From the NCBI GenBank assembly GCA_021292105.1, contig CM037873.1, positions 15,598,051 through 15,662,050 of the forward strand: a stretch of DNA of 64,000 nt. Direction: 5' to 3'. Positions within the stretch are counted from its first letter, which is position 1. The number at the start of each line of letters is the position of its first letter. The notes under the pieces were generated by a model. That model was not told where the DNA came from. It did not search any database and saw nothing but the letters and a program-made list of their open reading frames with translations. The translations under genes and the position numbers were made by a program. Source of the DNA: Anadara kagoshimensis. Taxonomy: Eukaryota; Mollusca; Bivalvia; Arcoida; Arcidae. This document shows positions 62,621 through 64,000 of the stretch, in pieces.

Positions 62621-62899
62621 CTAGGAAATCAAAATAACATATTTAGCGATTTGCTTTCTTTGTAATTAAATAACATGTTTTTAATAAATGTAACACAAAC
62701 ACAAAGTTCTGATTCACTTTCTCAAATGTTCTAACATGTACAGAAATCGAGGTCCGACCGTAAACCATTGATGCGTTAAGACGATGGTCTCATCACCTGT
62801 ATTAAGTCACCTGTGCGATCGCCAGCCCGTTAAGTTACAATGGGAACTAGATATACCCGATTTTCAAATTTAAATTTCACCAATAACAATATTATTTTC

Positions 62900-63220
62900 T
62901 GAAAATGTCTGGTTCTCAGTGAAAAATACATACTGTCACGAATATTCAAATATAAAAATGATTAAAAAATCTTGAAAAAAATCCATTCCACTTTTTGATT
63001 TAAAATATGGTGACATTTTACTTAATTTTCCTATGAAACTCATTAGAAAGTGCACAGCACTGTTTTTATAAACATCTTTTTTCTTATTAAAGATATAGAA
63101 ATGTGAAAATGTCTGGTTTTCATGATAAAGTTCACATCGTGATGAAAATTCAGTTATAAAAATCTTTGTGGTATCTTTAAAAAAATCCATTCCACTTTTA
63201 ATTTGAAATTTAGGTGGTAC
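62900..63220. repeat. ~200-bp imperfect tandem duplication
   Basis: GAAAATGTCTGGTT, ATTCA-ATATAAAAAT and AAAAAAATCCATTCCACTTTT occur in the same order twice (from ~62,901 and ~63,104). Confidence 0.7.
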
Positions 63221-63850
63221 AATATTTGTATCAATATTTCAGTCAGTGGATAAGGGCCAATATGATAGACTACTGGTATGTATATACTATGGATATGTAT
63301 AGACTATCATGGTCAAATACTAGCCTACTGGATCTAATACAACATTGTGCCCTTTTCTATTTAAATTATTATTAAAGAATTAAATCAAGTTAGAAAAAAT
63401 AGGAAGTAATGAAACGTGCACATTTTTATTTTCCATTCTATTATAATTCTTATTTATTTAACTAATAGAGTATGAGACGTTAAAATAACAAAAGTTCAGA
63501 AAAAATATGCACATTTTTATTTATTATATTTTATTTAACTAATAATAATAATAAAAATAATAATATCTATTTTATTCAAGTTTCAAAAGTAATCAATGCC
63601 ATAAAACATTTAACCCTAAATGAAATACAACATGATTATTCCCAGCCATGTTATTATTATTAGGAAACAACATTGAAGATGACTCAGTTAAAATTAGCAT
63701 TTACATTTAAATAATTGTCTATTGAACGGATTTAAAATTGTTTTAATTATACTTAAACAAAACAGAGTGACGAAAAATAAATTTATAACTAATATTTATT
63801 AGATTTTCAAACGGTTCGTGATAAAATTATCATTCAAATACATCACATTG

Positions 63851-63886
63851 AATAATAATAATTATAATAATAATAATAATAATAAA
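63851..63886. repeat. (AAT)n microsatellite
   Basis: AATAATAATAATTATAATAATAATAATAATAATAA type tract of about 12 units near the right edge; similar short tracts lie near 63,541. Confidence 0.9.
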
Positions 63887-64000
63887 CTAGAGATTGTAAC
63901 TGGGATACCAGTTACGTATGATTCCCCACCATCCATAAATTATCTGGTGAAAAGACCCTAGCAGGGTTAGCGCTGGGTTGTAAAAGTCTGTCGTCAAGGA

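Larger units (their letters stand above)
62621..64000. other. Intronic or upstream sequence of the CUB gene, no exon recognised
   Basis: The CUB gene must continue to the right, since its first exon here begins in mid-protein. AT-rich sequence with the duplication and AAT tract listed separately; no signal peptide or further CUB segment was found. Confidence 0.45.

Overview
The window looks like animal nuclear DNA from a mollusc, most probably a bivalve. This is inferred from the AT-rich base composition, multi-exon genes with GT-AG introns, and dense small repeats: tRNA-type SINEs, TIR mini-elements, and 'AGCTCACCTGGCC' elements with satellite cores. No species can be named from the sequence alone. 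No CRISPR, operon, rRNA or credible functional tRNA gene was seen.

Four protein-coding genes can be reconstructed by following splice phases. (1) 5165-13001, plus strand: the last five coding exons of the phosphorylase kinase alpha regulatory subunit, ending in a CaaX prenylation box (CVVS). (2) 23281-42013, minus strand: a complete ankyrin-repeat DHHC protein S-acyltransferase. Seven constant exons are followed by two alternative exons for transmembrane segments 3-4 and two alternative terminal exons, so four in-frame isoforms of 531-538 residues are possible. (3) 43718-49919, plus strand: complete six-exon RBX1, the RING-H2 subunit of cullin-RING ubiquitin ligases (113 residues). (4) 59406-62620, minus strand: the last three exons of a single-pass membrane protein with an extracellular CUB domain and a cytoplasmic tail carrying three LPP motifs; its 5' end lies beyond the window.

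Layout: the phosphorylase kinase and acyltransferase genes converge on a repeat-rich intergenic stretch (13.0-23.3 kb). The acyltransferase and RBX1 genes are divergent, with start codons 1.7 kb apart; that interval holds one interspersed-repeat copy running directly into about 400 bp of ATCA-type microsatellite. Between RBX1 and the CUB gene lie about 9.5 kb of repeats, including a 1.9-kb element with nine copies of a 166-bp unit and a nested TIR element.

The strongest candidate for something new is the 3' half of the acyltransferase gene. Exons A and B have identical splice phases (1 nt plus whole codons), so skipping neither would break the frame. Two terminal exons each encode a TTxE/NPF-type C-terminus. 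Also notable are the CaaX-coding end of the phosphorylase kinase gene duplicated just after its stop codon, and three related mobile elements whose tandem cores or ends carry distinctive hairpins and, in two of them, regularly spaced nuclear-receptor half-sites.
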